Below are positions 1 to 10,813 of a DNA stretch of 64,000 nt, in pieces. The notes under the pieces are model-generated. The model had not been told where the DNA came from, did no database searches, and saw only the letters and a program-made list of their open reading frames with translations. Positions within the stretch are counted from its first letter, which is position 1; every line of letters starts with the position of its first letter. Position numbers and translations under genes: made by a program. Origin of the DNA: Takakia lepidozioides (lineage: Eukaryota > Streptophyta > Takakiopsida > Takakiales > Takakiaceae); contig CM060733.1 of the NCBI GenBank assembly GCA_030704615.1, positions 37,386,001 to 37,450,000 on the forward strand. Direction: 5' to 3'.

Positions 1-2306
1 GTGATAACAAAATTCTGTTCAGAACGCATCGCGAAATATGCTTTTGAGTATGCATATCTCAACAACCGCAAGACAGTGACAGCAGTGCACAAGGCCAACA
101 TTATGAAGCTCGCCGATGGCCTCTTCCTGGAGTCCTGTCGTGAGGTGGCCAAGAGGTACCCAGGGATAAAATATAATGAGGTCATTGTGGACAACTGTTG
201 TATGCAACTCGTGTCGAAGCCACAGCAATTTGATGTAATGGTATGGTACATCACTTTTCTCTGTTTGACATGTATACACATTGAACATTCCTTCTTTTGC
301 TATTTGCACTCTCCTTTGTTGTCTTAAGCTAGGCTTTGCTAAGCTAAAACCTTTTAATTCAAGTGCACAGATACGTACACAATCATATGACAGTATCCTA
401 TCTGGTCACATGAGGTGTAGTGTTCTTGTGATGGTATCAAGCCTAAACTGGACTACGAACTCCTTCCATCCAAAATGTTGTCTGTTAACATGAGGGGGAG
501 AGAGAGAAAGAGAGAGAGAGTACTTTTTGATATAACTGCGGTATCCTTGTGGCCGTAGACTCCACATTGGGTGTTCACAGAGCAAAAAGGGAGGGTCAGT
601 CCAGCTTGATAGAGCAGAGAGTGGAAAAGGAAAGAAAAATACGTCCAGTCCAGCGTATAGCCCTTTTTAATGCTCTCATGGGAGCTAATGGTTTGGTTGT
701 TATTTTCCTTTCTCTGGAATCACTCTGTCAAAGGTGGATGATTGCAGGTCACACCTAATCTGTATGGTACATTGGTGGCCAATGTAGCTGCTGGTATTGC
801 AGGAGGTACTGGTGTAATGCCTGGAGGTACAACATCTTCCCTGTTCCCCACTCCATTGTTACAGAGAGCAAACAGGAGAGATACTTTGCCCTTTGTCTGC
901 AGCCTCTGGGCTCATGTTGCACCACAACAAGGTCTAGTAAGCTCAAAATGGCCTTAGAGCTAGTGTTGCCCACAATGTGATTCTTGCTTAATTTCTCCTG
1001 CTTTAGTGCTGCATTTGCAGTACTAGTGGAGAGCAGAGAACAAGCTCAGATAGCTATTCTCAAGATGGTAGGTTGTTGTACTTGACATTTTCAGTTCATC
1101 TGCTCCAAATGTGAAGGGGCGCAAAGGGAGAATAGAGGAGAGAGAGATGAACCGCACACCATTGAGAACCTAAGGCTCAGAATTGAATCAGCTAAGAAAA
1201 TAATCCTTCAGCCATAGTTAGAGACATGAAATGGAAGAGGTCCAACATGGAAGGGCAGAAAAGGTGAGGGAGGAGGGCGGTTCAAGGAGAGCACCTCAGG
1301 GCCCACTATCTTGTGTAAACCCCTCCTGAAGCGGGGTTTACCTTGATTCTAGCAAAGATACTATAATGTTTACAGAGGGTCCAAGAGCCCATGGTACAAA
1401 CTAGAACAACAACAAAAGCCCACATGGAAATACACCAGTTGCTCCACAGCCTTGTGGCCGTAGACCCCTCTTCTGTTTGGAGCAGAAACTCCAGATCATG
1501 AATATAAAAATCTTGTCCAAATCTCTGAAGAATGAGGAGAGGATGGGAACCAGCAGGGCACTACAAATGCAGAAGCCGTACTCCAGGAGTGGATTCATCT
1601 TAGAATCCAGACCCCAAGGATGTACACAGCTTTGAGGTTGTCTTGAGCTTCTTGAAAAAACTGCAGCTACAATCTGGTTGATGCCTCCAAACAGGACCTC
1701 TCGTTGGCCTGAGTACTTACTATAATGCATCAGAAATGTTCGCTATCCTCACCTTCATCCCCACAGTCAGACACGTGGATTCTCCTCTTCCCAGCTGGGC
1801 TAACTTTTCATGGAGCCCGCACTTGAATTCTTGCACTTGGACCTAGGGGGCGAACACATTCCAATGCATCCAACTAGTTTGAAGTTGAACCTAGTGCCCA
1901 ACATGGGGAGACCCTTTAGTTTCAGTCTCTATTAGGGGAGACATTCATTCATCTCATCATCTATCACTGTCTCTTTATAGCATGCAGATGAGCTTTTTGT
2001 CTCTGATATTGTCCTTTTTCTGTATATGCAGGGAATGTGGGTGGAGAGCATGCAATATTTGAGCAGGGGGCCTCAGCAGGCAATGTGGGCAATGAGAAAT
2101 TGGTTCAACAACGGACTGCAAACCCTACTGCATTGCTGTTGTCCTCAGCTATGATGTTGCGACACCTTCAGTTTCCATCATTTGCAGACAGGGTTGAGCA
2201 AGCTGTGATGAGTGTTGTAGAAGAGGGTACTTTCCGTACCAAGGACCTGGGAGGGACCAGTAGCACACAGGATGTAGTCGATGCTGTTATTGAGAAGCTC
2301 GGCTAG
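1..2306 (+). CDS. IDH: NAD-dependent isocitrate dehydrogenase, regulatory subunit (3' part)
   Basis: C-terminal 197 aa of mitochondrial NAD-IDH, which oxidises isocitrate to 2-oxoglutarate in the TCA cycle. The exons are 1-240, 748-826 and 2032-2306; they join in phase (594 nt) and end at a stop codon. Seen motifs are [80 protein letters not shown] and TKDLGGTS. Plant regulatory subunits have [12 protein letters not shown] and FEQGASAG here. Catalytic subunits instead have a GLIGGLGL-type segment and AVHGSAPDIAG, so the regulatory class is preferred. The gene starts left of the window. Intron 2 (827-2031) is unusually long for this gene because it holds a decayed LINE. The family call is firm; the exact paralogue is not. 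Confidence 0.95.
498..640 (-). repeat. Decayed LINE 3' end (intron 1 of IDH)
   Basis: A GA-rich run is followed by TAC and then CCTTGTGGCC, GAC, and AAAAGGGA. The order and spacing match the reverse complement of the 3' end of the LINE at 50.2 kb. Divergence is high, so this is an old copy. The right boundary is uncertain. Confidence 0.5.
1446..1960 (-). repeat. Decayed LINE remnant (intron 2 of IDH)
   Basis: It begins with AGCCTTGTGGCCGTAGACCC and a GTTTGGAGC-like block. This is the inverted 3' end of the LINE family that is better preserved at 50.2-52.6 kb. Further right, on the minus strand, a LLEYGF segment matches the ALEYGSAIW region downstream of the reverse transcriptase core. A CTAGTGCC...GGGAGACCCTTTAG stretch near 1890-1918 also matches. 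It is broken by frameshifts and deletions. Confidence 0.55.
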
Positions 2307-3029
2307 TCTCTCTCTCCCATCAGGGATGCAGTCATTGATGGGTGGCATTGTCAATTGGTGATTTGAAGTCAACTAACTTCTCAATAGCCTTGTGAGTAAT
2401 CATCCAACCTTTCAAGAGCCTGGTGAATGGATGCTTTACTGTCATGTGTAAGGGTCTAGCTTGTAGGGGACTCCATCCTTGAGGCCAATTCCTGCCAGGC
2501 CCGCCTTGGTAGGCATCAATTTGACATGCTAAAAGCTTTGGTATGGTTGCTGATGTCAATAAGGTTGTGGGATTCAAAAAATTTGAATCTTTTAACCCTG
2601 GGAGGCGTGGGCTGCCATGTAGAGGCCCAATTCTTGACCTTTCTTGGCAATGAGTTGTTGCAGACACATTGTTTGTTTACCCTCGGCCAAACTTCCAAGC
2701 ACTCTATTATGAAGATTTTGAATACCCATTGTTAAATTAAATGCAAAGGATTGAATTCTATTTGTCCTATTATAACAGTCTAGAGCTCTGTAGACAAAGC
2801 AATAGCATGTTTCCTCCTGCAGTGATATATCAAGTCCTGTTATGGTCATTGCAAGATTTTGTAACTATTGTCTTGTTCAGGAATGATATGTTCGATGTAC
2901 TACACAAGCATATAACAGGTGACAAGAGGTCGTTCAATTCTTTAAAAGAAAATCTTTACTCCCGTCCAAGCAAGTGTATGTTGGATCCACCCGTAAAACT
3001 AACACCTGCTTAAAAGAAAAATGATCATT
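2307..3029. other. Intergenic region after IDH
   Basis: 3' UTR and intergenic DNA. Short open frames on both strands overlap one another and show no recognisable motif. No feature is supported. Confidence 0.4.
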
Positions 3030-3693
3030 GAGTAATCTGGAATTATGGTTTGTAAGGCAATATCCTCCCCACCAGGATGGGTATTCAAGTGAATTGTTTT
3101 TCCATGTTGAATGAAATTGCATGAAATACTCCACAGAATGACTATTTAGGAATTTCTGGCTGTAGTTGTGCAGCCCTGTTAAGTTTGTCTGTCCAATGGC
3201 TTCTAGAGTTTAGGAAGTAGGAATGCCATTGTTCTAAGAACTACGTTTTTATTTTAATAGTACACATGGTTATGCTCAGCTTGTAACAGATGTGAACCTA
3301 GCGGTAGTGGTTGAAGCAATACAAGCAATGGGCAACCTGGCTAGGGGCCTACGAAAGGACTTCGGTGCCGGTTCCAGACTGCTGCTCCCTCTGTTATTGG
3401 TGCGAATTTTTTCCTTTAAGAAATTTCAGTGTTTCTGCCTAGCATTTCACAATAGCTTAATGCATTTTGTTGACTGGGTTGCTCTCATTTCTGAAGGTCG
3501 TATTCGGTTTCTTTAGTATTTTACTGAAGTTGGCATCAGTTTGAACTGCTCCCTTTTTCTCTCAGGACAAACTGAAGGAAAAGAAGCAGGTTATGGCGGA
3601 GGCTTTGACACAAACACTTCAGGCTATGCACCAGGGTGGATGTATTCTCCTGGTTGATGTGGTTGAAGGCAAGTTGATATGGATATGCCTCTC
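3030..3693 (+). pseudogene. Orphan copy of MOR1 exons 10 and 11
   Basis: A direct duplicate of 11493-12163, clearly similar throughout, including intron sequence. Copied exon 10 is 3280-3399 (120 bp) and copied exon 11 is 3566-3668 (103 bp). Both have the same lengths as the functional exons. The reading frame is open and the splice sites are kept, including the rare GC donor at 3669. No other MOR1 exon lies nearby, so it cannot encode a protein alone. It lies about 8.5 kb upstream of its source in the same orientation. The preserved frame suggests a recent event. It could be spliced into readthrough transcripts, but nothing here shows that. Confidence 0.9.
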
Positions 3694-5560
3694 CATCTGG
3701 TTAGATGCAGGTTGTGTCAGTCTTTCATAAGGTTGCAGGAAGCCCCATTTGACCATGACCCATGTTGCAGGTTATTCACATTTCTACCACCCACAGAGCT
3801 ACTGACTGCACCTTAATGACAATACCACATGACAATTGCAACACAAATGCAATGCTCCGACCTTTCACTCGTATTACTATACACACACATTCGCTACATC
3901 CTGCTTACACCAAAAATATACATGCCTCCCCCTCCCCTCCCACTACAATACGCCTATCTTATTGGCATAAATGCTTACCTCTTCCCATCACTCCTAAATT
4001 ACCATGACCAACTGCTTACCTGCCTCTTCTCAGATGTATCACACCATCAGCTAACAGGTTTACATGATAAAACAATACCCCTCCCCAACTTACATGATGT
4101 TATCCACAGAATGTGCTTGTAGATGTTGAAGCCTGATATATATTGTATGCCATGCTCTAGTGTAACATCCCTACTACCTCGGCCCACCACATTAATCAGA
4201 TCATATGACTATGCTACACACCATTTACACACTAAACGACCAATTTTATAAAAAGTACTTAATGCCAAGCACTGCATTAACAGTGGAAAAAGTCATAACA
4301 ATGGCCATAAGATCCATTGTAAGGATCTCTAACTAGCCCCCAATGTCAATATTGCTTAAGGTCTAACTCTCACCATAACCCATAGGTCACACAAAAGTAC
4401 GGCGGTGTGTGGTTAGAATAAGGAGGGTGACGGAGTAGTGAGTGAACCAGTATTGTGGTTGTGTTTCCTGACTAGTGCTTTTAGCAAATTGAACATGAGG
4501 TTTTTCGAGAGGTTTTTCGAGAGGTCTGTTGATGTACTCCCCATTTTTAGTGGGAGAAACTCTTCAGTATTGAAGTGACTGGCTTGAATATAAAGGGGGA
4601 TTTCACAGCAAGCAATGTCATCACAATATGGTGTGGTAATTGGTAGGGAAATTTCAGCAGTTGTGCATTAAAGTTAGGAAGTGTATGCTGGTAAATGAAG
4701 GCACATAGGCATATGGCATTTTAATAGTATTTGAGAAGCTGGGTACTTACTGTTGGTGCTTGGTGGTGCTTGGTTTTGAAGCTGTAGGGAAGGGCGGGAC
4801 TTGATAGTGGCAGCAAAGCCATCGTCATGACTCATGTCTACAGCCAAAAAGTTCGAAAGCTCAAAATAAATTGTGAATCCCTCAACAATTATGCACAACC
4901 CACTACAATTGCTCGACGAAACCCAACTATCTCTTGCCACCTTATATACTGGGTCATCTGCTCAACACTCAGAACAACAACACAAGCTGCTCTATCTCAA
5001 ATACCAATAACTGCTGATAACCACATACCCCTGGTCATATGCAGACACTGCTGTCGTATAGCCTTCTCCAGAAACCCAAAACGCAAGCGCCCCAATAGAA
5101 GAACAAGTCATCATGAAAATATCTCTCTACCAGAGCACTATCCACCTCCAAAATTGCACCACATACTACCCACCCAATTGGTAGTCTTCTACTATGCAAA
5201 ATGCCCTTCTACACTCTTTAGCAATACTTCAGCTAGGCTACAATAGCATCACGCACACGTCAAATTCTGTTACCATGGCAAAGAAACATGCCTAGGCACA
5301 TCTCTGCCTATACCAAGCTACGTTGTGGCTACTGACACCACCCACATCTACCTTTTTCACAGATAAGGAATATGCAAAGCATTCCTACATAGCCCCAAGA
5401 AGGCTGGACAGTGGACAGTGGACACCACAAAAAAAACCACAAATAACTAAAACAGATAATAATATAGCACACGAAGTGCATTGTGTGTTTGAGGAGTTCT
5501 TCTATCTTTTTCTACTGTCTCATAGGCCCTTTGTCAATCCACTAACACTTTGTCAATTCC
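3694..5560. other. AC-rich intergenic stretch
   Basis: AT-rich DNA with the plus strand biased to A and C, notably 3760-4120 and 4830-5480. The longest open frames (for example 4827-5246) are a by-product of this bias and have no recognisable domain. I see no gene or repeat I can name. Confidence 0.35.
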
Positions 5561-5564
5561 AACT

Positions 5565-6055
5565 GAACCCTAGGTGATTAGCTAGGAGTATTCGCTTTGA
5601 ATTTAGGTCACCGGCCACAAGGAGGTGATAAGCCCATAGCAGCTCGTCAACGGCATCCTCCGCCAAGTCTGCACATGCAAGCTTGCAGAGAATCTCGAGG
5701 GGGCAGGTTCCCCTCCTCATCCAACACCCCATGCAAGGGGGAAGCAAACGCCAGGCCGCAGTTTACTATCCTACATAAGGTTTGTTGCTGCATTATCCCC
5801 AGCCTTTGTTCCAACTGTTGGAACCCATTGACTTGGCCGAGCTGCACTGTGTTTAGTTGCGCCTGGAACACATTCAGCATATTCTCCTGATCCTCTGCAT
5901 CTCTTGCATGCCCCCACTATGGTTGCTAGGGTCTCTAACATTTGTAAGTTATCTATTGTGGGGACCTCTTCCCCAATAGTATTGAGAGCTGCCCCTAGGA
6001 CAGGGACCTGGACTCCAACAGACTGAATGGCTGCCACTAAGCGCACCAATTGGTT
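5565..6055 (-). pseudogene. Frameshifted relic of a plant protein with a SAP-like C-terminus
   Basis: Read on the minus strand, three adjacent frames give one continuous protein-like text. The first (about 6049-5930) reads VRLVAAIQSVG and NLQMLETLATIVGA. The second (about 5885-5740) reads MLNVFQAQLNTVQLGQVNGF and RIVNCGLAFASPL. The third (about 5705-5565) reads CADLAEDAVDELLWAYHLLV followed by KRILLANHLG. The last part resembles a SAP helix-turn-helix DNA-binding motif. At least two frameshifts are needed and there is no start codon, so it is dead. The parent family is not identified. Confidence 0.5.
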
Positions 6056-6059
6056 AGCC

Positions 6060-7514
6060 TCCAGAAAATGCGAGGGACGGACGGAGAAGTGGGACGACCA
6101 CCCTACCCAAATTCTACTTAGTCCACATTCAGTTCACTAAGCAGTTTATAGTCTACTTATTAGTGCTAATCTGCTGAATTGAGTGTGCGGCGAGTGTGGT
6201 ATGACCAGGATTTGTGAACTGTAAGTGAGAAAGGGCCAAAGATGAGGCTCAAAGGTAAAACCTGCAGACCAGACCAGACACTGTCATGTTAAGACGATCC
6301 TTCTCCCGTAGGAACTCTCTTTCCTTCCCATGATTTCCGCAACACGCTGCAGCATATTTCTATTTCTATTAACATAGATGTAGTGCAACAGACTATCGTG
6401 ACTCACCCTTGTGTTGAAAGTCAAGTAGACTAGAAGTAAGCAGCATAGTAACAAAGGATCACTTCACAGCCTCACTTCACTGTTTCATTTCGAGCCACCA
6501 ACACCTTTCAGTGACCCACACCCTTAAGGATAGAGCATTTACCGCAAAGAGTAGGATGGTTCTGAGTGCAATCAGATATTCTGGGAATGAGGTGCGCAAG
6601 GTCCACACCACCTAATCATGCAAAACAGACCTACTTCCAACATTATGCAGCATTTGATAACATAATCCCCAACGGCAGTGAATAATTTCACAAGCAATGA
6701 GCGAAGCATGTCGCGGGCTTCAGATCCTTTGCTGTGGTGGGAGAACAGGTTTGATGAGGTGAGTTGGATTGTACCTGCAAATGTTGAAGCTATGCAGAGC
6801 TGGGGGTGGAGAAGGTAGACGCCACAGCGCGCCTGAGCCAGCAGACACTAGTTCCTTGAGGGGCGTCGTCGAAGGAAGGGAAGGTGAAGCCCTAGAGCTT
6901 CAAAATGTTTCGAATATTCTCGTTTGAACGATCCGCCACGTGGGTCCCGACAGACGTGACTGAAAACTCGAAAGTAAAATCACATTCAATCCACCCAATC
7001 AACGATTTTGGAGGGAAAACACACGCCACGTGGAGCTGGCCACGGGATGGATGCAGAGACACATTCGTGCGCTCGAACTCATCCAGTTGGGTCACAAACA
7101 TGAAGAGCTGCGAGATGTCATCCTTCGTGCTCGTAGATATTTCATCCCTCCGTCTCGCACATCCCCAGTTCTGCCGAACTGTAGAGGAGGGATGCGGTTG
7201 TGGGGTGCACGAAATGTGCGAACGAGATGTGTGACTCAGTCGGGGTTTCGTCTCGCCAGGGCAAGGGCTGCGCGCATGCCCTGCTCCATCTCCCTTTCTC
7301 ATACCTTGCTGCCTCCTGAATCATCATGTCTTTTGATCTCCTTTCGCTGCACTGCTGGTAGTGGCCAGCTGTTCTTTTGGTGAAAATAAGGGTTGCAGAA
7401 GTGCATTAATCTGGGGACGCCTCTAGGAGTAGCTGTGTCTTGCTTTCCGCTGTTCTCTTTCCATGTTTCGCTTAGTTTGAACGCCAGTTTGTGGATTCCG
7501 TCCCTTTCTGCACA
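6060..7514. other. Upstream region and probable 5' UTR of MOR1
   Basis: No coding feature is supported. Overlapping open frames on opposite strands at 6892-7302 and 6905-7234 have no motif. The last 150 bases are pyrimidine-rich, as in a plant 5' UTR. A five-codon upstream ORF (7463-7480) lies 35 nt before the MOR1 start. The transcription start is not visible. Confidence 0.35.
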
Positions 7515-10500
7515 ATGTCGGAAGAGGAGAAGCTTCTCAAGGAGGCGAAGAAGCTCAACTGGGAGGACAGGCTCACTCACAAGAACTGGAAAGTCAGAAA
7601 CGAGGGAAATGTCGATCTTGCTGCCTTGTGCGACAGCATTCTGGACCCCAAAGATCCCAGACTGAAAGAATTTGGTAATATATGGTCTTTTGATCCAATC
7701 CCCTGTTTCGAGGATTTTGCAACATCTCACTCTATACAAGAACTTTGTACTTATAGATCATATGTTATTAAGTGTTCGGGTTTGCAAAGGTCACGCGGAT
7801 GAAATGTGTCTGGTTTACTACCCGGCTATGCAAGTCCGCCATGGTTGTGGGTTTCCCATGCGTTCACCTGGCTCGTTTAGGAATCCCACAGGGCTTCGTG
7901 TGAGAGCCGATTCGACTGTTGCATGATTTCCAGAGTTTTCATTCTTAGCATTATGTACAATCTAGGTGTGTACAGGCGCTCATAAGATCTGCTGTCCCTC
8001 CCAATTCTGCAGAAGCACTGGCGGCCTAGTCAGGTCGAGAAGAATGTGTTTGTAAATTGTGGCATACGTGTATCTTCTACACGTTCCCTCTTTACGCAAG
8101 GTTCTACGTTTTGAATTGTTTGGCAAGCTGCCGAAATGGGATTGTAAAATCTTGAGCTGACTGATAATGCAGCCTATAAGTCGTTCTCTTTGGTGTTTTT
8201 TGTCATGCGGACACCGACTTTGAGTATGTGCATGAAAGTGCATACATGTATTGCTTCCCTCAGCAGGCCTGGTTTCGGGTGTTCTACACAGGGCCTCTAT
8301 TCAAGAAAGCAGTTGCGGATCCCAATGCACCCACCCAGGAGAAGGCATTAGATGCCTTGATCGCCTATCTAAGAGCAGCTGATGTGGATGCTGGCAGGTA
8401 TGCTCGCAGAACCCTCTCAACATCATCATGCCAATGTCACAGAAGGCTCTTCATGTACTTCCGAGATACAGTACATCAGCTTTTCTGCTCTAAAAGGCTG
8501 CATAGGCACACCATGATATGCATTGGTTTGGAGTCTGATTTGAATTAATCAGGGGAGAATTGAGGATGTCACACACCTCCAAATCTACAATCCGTCCAGA
8601 AACTTGCAGAAGTGTGTGAGAGTGTCTGCACCTCAATCCATTTGTGGAATTTTCTAGTTTTTGTCCTCCCCTCAAAAACAGAAGGTGTTTCTCCATCTTT
8701 TCCTCGAGATGGTAGGCTTGAAAGTGTTGAGTTTGGTCTGGATATCTTGAGAGAGCAGAGAGACATTCAGGGCTTGACAGTAAGCAATTTTGATGTCAAA
8801 AGTCTCCCTCTCTTTGTGATTGTGGTCCTTCCTCTTGCTGTAACATTCTGCCCACTGATTGGAGGTCATTTGTGCTTCCTTTTCAGCTACACACCATGAT
8901 GTTGTCATTGGCAGGTATGGGAAGGAAATATGTGATGCTGTGGTTTCCAAGTGCCTCACTGGTCGGCCAAAGACATTGGAGAAGGCTCAGACTGTTTTCC
9001 TGCTTTGGGTAGAACTTGAAGCTGCAGACGCTTTTTTGGTGTGCACCCTCCCTCTCTTTCAACTATCCTTGGGCATTGGATTGTTGATATATGAATATAA
9101 TTCCTTCAATTCAAAACAGAACCCCATGTGTTCTGATCAGGTTTGGAGGCTTCCGTGAGCTTTTTCTTAAAATTTCTGGAGAAGAGACATCCAAGTAGCG
9201 GAAGACTCTGATAATGCAAAATGCGGGTTGTAGCACTGCCAAATTCACTGCTGCTAAGGCTCATGAGGTTAAACCAAGATCTGTTTGAGATGCTCTCCCT
9301 TTAAAAACATTCACACCATTTCCTAGAGGTGGCAATGTGCTGCTTATAGGTATTGTGTACGCTGTTTGAGTTTCAGTCTACTTGTAGCTGCAACCAATTT
9401 GCTATACATCATTGGGGTTTGCGATTTGAACAAAATTACACATTCTACCCAACTGCATAGGTGATTAACAGTTGCAGCATTGCTTGCAGAGTGTCTACAT
9501 GCATTATATGTTTACCTAGGATGCACATGGTCAACGGGTAGGCTTATTCATACATGTGACAGACACATGGCACATGAGTGGTGCCAATTGCCTTGAAGGA
9601 GTGTCAGTCAAAATCCGTTTGATGTAGTTAGTAAATGTGTGTCTCATCTCGTGGGATATCCAGAGAAATATTGCTCCTGTGGTTGTTGACCAGGAAAGAG
9701 GCTGACATTTTACTGGCTTTAGGATGCCATGGAGAAAGCCATAAAAGCTAAATTGGCCAAGGCAGTGGTTCCGGCTATTGATGCGATGTACCAGGCTGTC
9801 AGGTATATGTCTATGAATGTTTGACTATTGGGATTGGCTATCTTGATATGGTGATAGCCTATTTTGACAAGAGGATTTTGATTTGCTATTGGGAGTGCCA
9901 AGTGGTTTATATTTGATCTGATGTCCTATGCTTTTGTCTTCTGCAATATTCCCAGTGCTTTTGGGACTAAAGTCGTTCCTCCAAAGCGAATACTGAAGAT
10001 GCTTCCGGAACTTTTCGATCATCAAGACCAGAATGTGAGAGCCTCTGCCAAAGGCCTGACAATCGAGCTGTGTCGGTGGATTGGGAAAGATGCAGTCAAG
10101 TCCATTCTATTTGACAAAATGCGGGACACGATGGTATGTTCCTTGATTGGTGTCCCTGTTGGATTTGAGGTCCTCTTTCATCAAATTGGGTTATAGGCGT
10201 ATTGGTAGTCTGTAAAGGATTTGCCAATGGCATTCCTGGCAGCTGTCACTGCAATTTTGGACTTTTGTCCTCTATCCTCTGTGACTTTTAGCATTTTCTT
10301 GGATTGTATGGTGGATGAATTTGCAGAAAAAAGAGCTGGAGATGGAAGTGGATAATGTTGTTGGCACTTCTAAACCAACCCGGAAAATCAGGTGCTCATA
10401 TAGGATCTGCTCTCCTTTAGCATCAGATGAGATCATGTCAATGTTCACTGAAACCTCTGTAATTGAGAGGTCAGATTTGGCATCATACCTGGTCATTTTT

Positions 10501-10813
10501 ATGGGAATGTTGAAGAACATGTTCTGACCAGCTATCTGACAGGGTTCTGTGTGTGAGCAAGCAGTGATGGTCCACTCTGGGTCCAAGGGGGCTCATTTGT
10601 ATTTCGTATGTCTTAGGATCCCCCGATCACAATCAGCAGTTAATATTCATGAGGATGTCATGAAGTACTGTGGAATTGTGTTGTAGTCCAGGGCATTGTT
10701 TCACTCACTTGCTGGAATGCTGAACATCAGGTCTGAGCAGGCAATGGAGTTTGAGCAAGGTGAAGTGATGGTGGTTGATAACTCTGTACCTATCGATGAG
10801 GCCGCAGCCACTG
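7515..10813 (+). other. MOR1: MOR1 exons 1-7: TOG1 domain and linker
   Basis: Exons: 7515-7674, 8292-8397, 8915-9038, 9723-9802, 9956-10133, 10327-10391, 10731-10813 (aa 1-265). Visible HEAT-repeat motifs are WEDRLTHKNWKVRNEG, GPLFKKAVADPN, EKALDALIAYLRAAD, AQTVFLLWVELEAAD, PPKRILKMLPELFDHQDQNV and RASAKGLTIELCRWIGKD. This is the N-terminal tubulin-binding TOG domain. Acidic linker exon 7 follows the KPTRKIRSEQ junction. Confidence 0.93.

Noticed and set aside
6892-7302. 136-aa open frame on the minus strand, overlapping a 109-aa plus frame, upstream of MOR1
   Set aside because: No recognisable motif, no partner exons, and two long frames on opposite strands point to composition in a probable 5' UTR or promoter.
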